Positions 61,262 to 64,000 of a stretch of 64,000 bases of DNA are shown here, piece by piece. The stretch covers positions 45,057-109,056 of the forward strand of contig JABDAN010000003.1 in NCBI GenBank assembly GCA_013289175.1. Reading direction: 5' to 3'. This stretch comes from Bacteroidota bacterium (GTDB taxonomy: Bacteria; Bacteroidota; Bacteroidia; Chitinophagales; Chitinophagaceae). The notes beneath the pieces were generated by a model. The model saw nothing but the letters and a program-made list of their open reading frames with translations. It made no database searches and was not told the origin of the DNA. Every line of letters begins with the position of its first letter. Positions within the stretch are counted from its first letter, which is position 1. A program made the position numbers and the translations under genes.

Positions 61262-63520
61262 TTATTTGGGCCCCGGCGGACAGTGTGCATTGAGGTAACT
61301 TTTGAATAAACGGTGCAGATGCTCGGTCGTTCCCGGCCCTTCGTCAATATTGTGGGTCCGGTTGGGATAGGCCATAAACTGAAAGGTCTTCTCATACTTT
61401 ATGAGTTCATTGAGAAGCATTTCCGCGTTCCCGTAATGGACATTGTCGTCCCCGCTGCCGTGGACGTAGAGCAGATTGCCCCGGAGGCCCTGAACATGGC
61501 TGATGGGCGAGCCGGCAATATAATCGGCTTTGGTTTCCAGGGGGTTACCCATATAGCGCTCCTGATAAATATTGTCATAGGTCAGCATATTGCCTACGGC
61601 AGCGATGGCAATACCGGTTTTATAGATCTCCGGATACTGGAACATCAGGTTCAGGGTGGCCGAGCCGCCCCCGCTCCAGCCCCATACGGCCACCCGGGCC
61701 GTGTCCACAAAAGGCCATTTGCAGATCTCGGCGGCTGCCTGGGCCTGGTCCCGGATGTTGACCTGTCCGATTTTGCGATAGATCGCCTTTCTCCAGGGCG
61801 AACCCTTGGGGGCGGAAGTGCCCCGGTTATCCAAGGAGACATAGATATAACCGTCCCGGGCCAGGTTGCCGGGATACATTCCATAGTTGTCGGATATGCC
61901 AAATTTGTTCAGGACCGTTTCTTCCCAGGGTTCCGTGTACACATAAAACAGGATGGGGTATTTTTTTGTGCTGTCAAAAGGAATGGGTTTTTGCATCCAT
62001 CCATCCATGGTGACCCCATCGGGAGTGGTGACCGTAAAAAAGGTAATATTGGAAGCGAGGCTATCGGCCTTGCTTATCCTTACCGGTTCAAAACCTTCCA
62101 GCGGCCGGTGATCCGGCAGGGTGACCCATTCGGTGACTTCGGGGGTAAAATAATTCGAAAACGAATGAGCTGCAAAGTGTCCATTGGGTGAGACCATATA
62201 TTCATGGGTACCGGTTTGGTCGGCGGGGGAGAGTCTTTCGGCCTTTCCCTTTCCATCCAGGGGACAACGGTACAGATAGGCCTGCGTCGCATTAAAGGGT
62301 GAGGCAATAAAATACAACTCGTTGTTTTTTTCATCCACCCGGGTGATCCGCATGACATCGTAGTCTCCCACCGTAATCAAAATTTCTTTTTGGCCATCCC
62401 GGCTTATGCGATACAAATGACGCCAACCATCTTTTTCACTCGCCCACAAAAATTCCTGGCCGTTGTTGAACCAATCCCACCGGCCCATTTTATAGTCTTC
62501 TTCCCAAAGGGCGATGATGTCTATCCAGGTGTTCGATTTCTCATGATAAATCGAGCGGGTGTTTCCGGTCTTGACATCACAAAGCAGGATGTCGGACTCA
62601 TTTTGGTTTCTGTTGAGCCGTTGCACGATCAGCTCCTGGCTGCCGGCTGCCCATTCCATTCTGGGCAGGTAGGTACCGTATTGGGTGTCTACGCGAATAT
62701 TCATCCACCTGACCTTCCCTCCTGCTGGCGGATCGAAGGGATGTCCCTTGGAGGCACCCGTAATTTTTTCATTGACCGATACCACGCCGATTTTAAAAGG
62801 AGAAGGCATCTGGCCTGCCACGGGGTATTCTACCGGTATTACCCGGGAATAAACCGAATCGGTTGTATTGAGCATGTAATAGTCCCGGGTGCTGCTGTCG
62901 TTGATCTGCCAGAAGGCAATTGCTTTGCTGTCCGGGCTCCAGCGGAATCCGTCCCGGCAAAAAAACTCTTCTTCATAAACCCAGTCAAAAGTGCCATTGA
63001 TCATTTTTCGGGTACCATTGCGGGTCAGGGCACCATACTGATGGGTAGAAAGATCTTCCACATAAATATTGTGACCACTCACATAGGCGGCCTTGGATCC
63101 GTCGGGAGAAAATTTTGCAAACATCAAAGAGGATGGCGGCAGGCTAGCCCCCAGCTGATGAGCCGAACCATCGCTTACATTATACACCCAGTAATACCCC
63201 CGGGTGTCATAGCGCCAGACCTTTTTTGCATTGGTATAAATCAGTATTTTTTTGAAATCCGCTGAAAAGAAAAAGTGGTTGATGCTTTGGATCCGGCCCT
63301 GGGAGGCCGCACTCAATGCTTTCAGGGAAACGATGACCCGCCGGCTGCGGTCGATCAGATTGAATTCACTGATCTCGCCTTGATAGTTTACGTAATATCC
63401 ATTCCCATCCGCGTTCCAGGTCAGCTTATCGTAGAGTTCTTTTTGGGAAAAGGCCTGCAATGCCGGAAGCGTCATCATAAAAAAAACCAGAACTTTCTGA
63501 GAGAAAAAGCGTGTGCGCAT
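61262..63520 (-). CDS. S9 family peptidase, DPP IV-like
   Basis: A 752-residue secreted serine peptidase. A signal peptide (about 1-24) is followed by a beta-propeller domain (DPPIV_N, about 40-500, with GYYWVYNVSDGSAHQLG and EEEFFCRDGFRWSPDSKAIAFW) that includes the double-Glu-type substrate motif VYEEEFF, and an alpha/beta hydrolase domain with Ser616 in GWSGGGS, Asp691 or Asp692 in GSGDDNVHYG and His723 in NRTHNID. It should release dipeptides, often after Pro, from peptides in the periplasm. It sits between rpsJ and fusA, a position that is contiguous in many bacteria, and has its own transcription unit because a strong terminator precedes it. Confidence 0.93.
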   Translation of the reverse strand: MRTRFFSQKVLVFFMMTLPALQAFSQKELYDKLTWNADGNGYYVNYQGEISEFNLIDRSRRVIVSLKALSAASQGRIQSINHFFFSADFKKILIYTNAKKVWRYDTRGYYWVYNVSDGSAHQLGASLPPSSLMFAKFSPDGSKAAYVSGHNIYVEDLSTHQYGALTRNGTRKMINGTFDWVYEEEFFCRDGFRWSPDSKAIAFWQINDSSTRDYYMLNTTDSVYSRVIPVEYPVAGQMPSPFKIGVVSVNEKITGASKGHPFDPPAGGKVRWMNIRVDTQYGTYLPRMEWAAGSQELIVQRLNRNQNESDILLCDVKTGNTRSIYHEKSNTWIDIIALWEEDYKMGRWDWFNNGQEFLWASEKDGWRHLYRISRDGQKEILITVGDYDVMRITRVDEKNNELYFIASPFNATQAYLYRCPLDGKGKAERLSPADQTGTHEYMVSPNGHFAAHSFSNYFTPEVTEWVTLPDHRPLEGFEPVRISKADSLASNITFFTVTTPDGVTMDGWMQKPIPFDSTKKYPILFYVYTEPWEETVLNKFGISDNYGMYPGNLARDGYIYVSLDNRGTSAPKGSPWRKAIYRKIGQVNIRDQAQAAAEICKWPFVDTARVAVWGWSGGGSATLNLMFQYPEIYKTGIAIAAVGNMLTYDNIYQERYMGNPLETKADYIAGSPISHVQGLRGNLLYVHGSGDDNVHYGNAEMLLNELIKYEKTFQFMAYPNRTHNIDEGPGTTEHLHRLFKSYLNAHCPPGPK

Positions 63521-63574
63521 GGAAAGACTTTATCCTGAAAAATAAGCAAATCAGGTTGGCTTTGATTGCCGTTT

Positions 63575-63609
63575 AAAAAAAAATCCCCTTCTGATTAAAC
63601 AGAAGGGGA
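63575..63609 (-). terminator. Strong terminator after fusA
   Basis: TCCCCTTCTG pairs exactly with CAGAAGGGGA around a six-base loop and is followed on the minus strand by nine T. It ends transcripts from fusA before the DPP IV-like gene. Confidence 0.92.
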
Positions 63610-63628
63610 CGATATGCGGAGCAAAAAA

Positions 63629-64000
63629 TTATGCGCTTACTTTACTTTTTCCTTTGGTTTTAGCAATCACTTCTTCTGCAATATTATTGGGTGCAGGAGC
63701 ATAGTGTGAAAACTCCATGGTCGAAGTAGCCCGGCCTGAACTGAGGGAACGCAACTGGGTAACGTATCCAAACATTTCACTCAAGGGTACTTTGGCTTTG
63801 ATTACCTGAAGATTTGCCCGGCTGTCCATTCCTTCCAGGATTCCCCGGCGGCGGTTCAGGTCTCCGGTCACATCTCCCATGTATTGATCCGGTGTCAGGA
63901 CCTCTACTTTCATGATCGGTTCCAAAAGAATGGGCTTGGCTTTGCGGCCCGCTTCGCGAAAAGCAGATCTGGCGCAAATTTCAAAGCTCATCGCATCGGA
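63629..64000 (-). CDS. fusA: Elongation factor G, C-terminal part
   Basis: The frame is open to the window edge, so the 5' end lies outside; 123 residues are visible. The segment [20 protein letters not shown], then [40 protein letters not shown] and [20 protein letters not shown] match EF-G domains IV end and V. It would catalyse ribosome translocation with GTP. The last residues are a basic tail (TKGKSKVSA). It is followed by the terminator rather than rpsJ. Confidence 0.95.
   Translation of the reverse strand, partial: SDAMSFEICARSAFREAGRKAKPILLEPIMKVEVLTPDQYMGDVTGDLNRRRGILEGMDSRANLQVIKAKVPLSEMFGYVTQLRSLSSGRATSTMEFSHYAPAPNNIAEEVIAKTKGKSKVSA

Overview
The window is about 64 kb of a Bacteroidota chromosome, most likely from the class Chitinophagia. 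The evidence is a SusC-like TonB-dependent receptor with a carboxypeptidase-like N-terminal domain, a type IX secretion (T9SS) plug-domain protein, a small T9SS sorting-domain-like protein, a TamL-type Omp85 lipoprotein, a MoxR/DUF58/DUF4350/DUF4129/SpoIIM cluster, and several clear Bacteroidota promoters of the form TTTG-N18..20-TAnnTTTG. Assignment below phylum is inference. Gene density is high and I see no tRNA, rRNA, phage, insertion sequence or CRISPR array.

Layout. 1-5.6 kb (+): end of a TPR protein, rpe, the TonB-dependent receptor, two very small genes, pdxJ. 5.6-22.7 kb (-): one continuous run containing every gene of histidine and tryptophan synthesis. In transcription order it reads his attenuator, hisG-D-C, a PQQ-type sugar dehydrogenase and a cytochrome c, hisB, trp attenuator, trpE-G-D-C-F-B-A, hisH-A-F-IE and a TlpA-like thioredoxin. 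22.7-23.5 kb: transaldolase and the signal recognition particle RNA. 23.6-30.1 kb: envelope genes (T9SS plug-like, FtsX-like permease, TamL) and RNA modification genes (TrmH-type methyltransferase, truB). 30.1-36.6 kb: MoxR cluster with SpoIIM, RDD and DUF5362 membrane proteins. 36.8-40.6 kb: proS, a Tyr/Gly/Asn-rich lipoprotein and an OmpP1/FadL-like outer-membrane protein. 40.7-42.3 kb: an AT-rich ArsR/SRPBCC/VOC cassette. 42.5-48.6 kb: miaA, a pRiA4b ORF-3-like protein, a CCA-adding enzyme, a family 9 glycosyltransferase, DUF1330, a threonylcarbamoyl-AMP synthase, dapD. 48.7-61.2 kb (-): the S10 and spc ribosomal protein operons from rpsJ to secY and map. 61.3-64 kb (-): a DPP IV-type peptidase and the 3' end of fusA.

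The most interesting region is the merged his/trp supra-operon. Immediately 5' of hisG is a short ORF with four consecutive His codons, followed by a terminator hairpin that is present three times as a 34-bp tandem repeat. Immediately 5' of trpE is a 20-codon ORF with three consecutive Trp codons, followed by a GC-rich terminator. Both have a Bacteroidota promoter only a few bases upstream of the leader ATG, and in both the last leader codons can pair with the 5' arm of the terminator. This is the classical ribosome-stalling attenuation layout. Because hisHAF-IE lie downstream of the trp genes, their transcription should depend on the tryptophan attenuator. None of these regulatory calls has been tested; they are read from the sequence.
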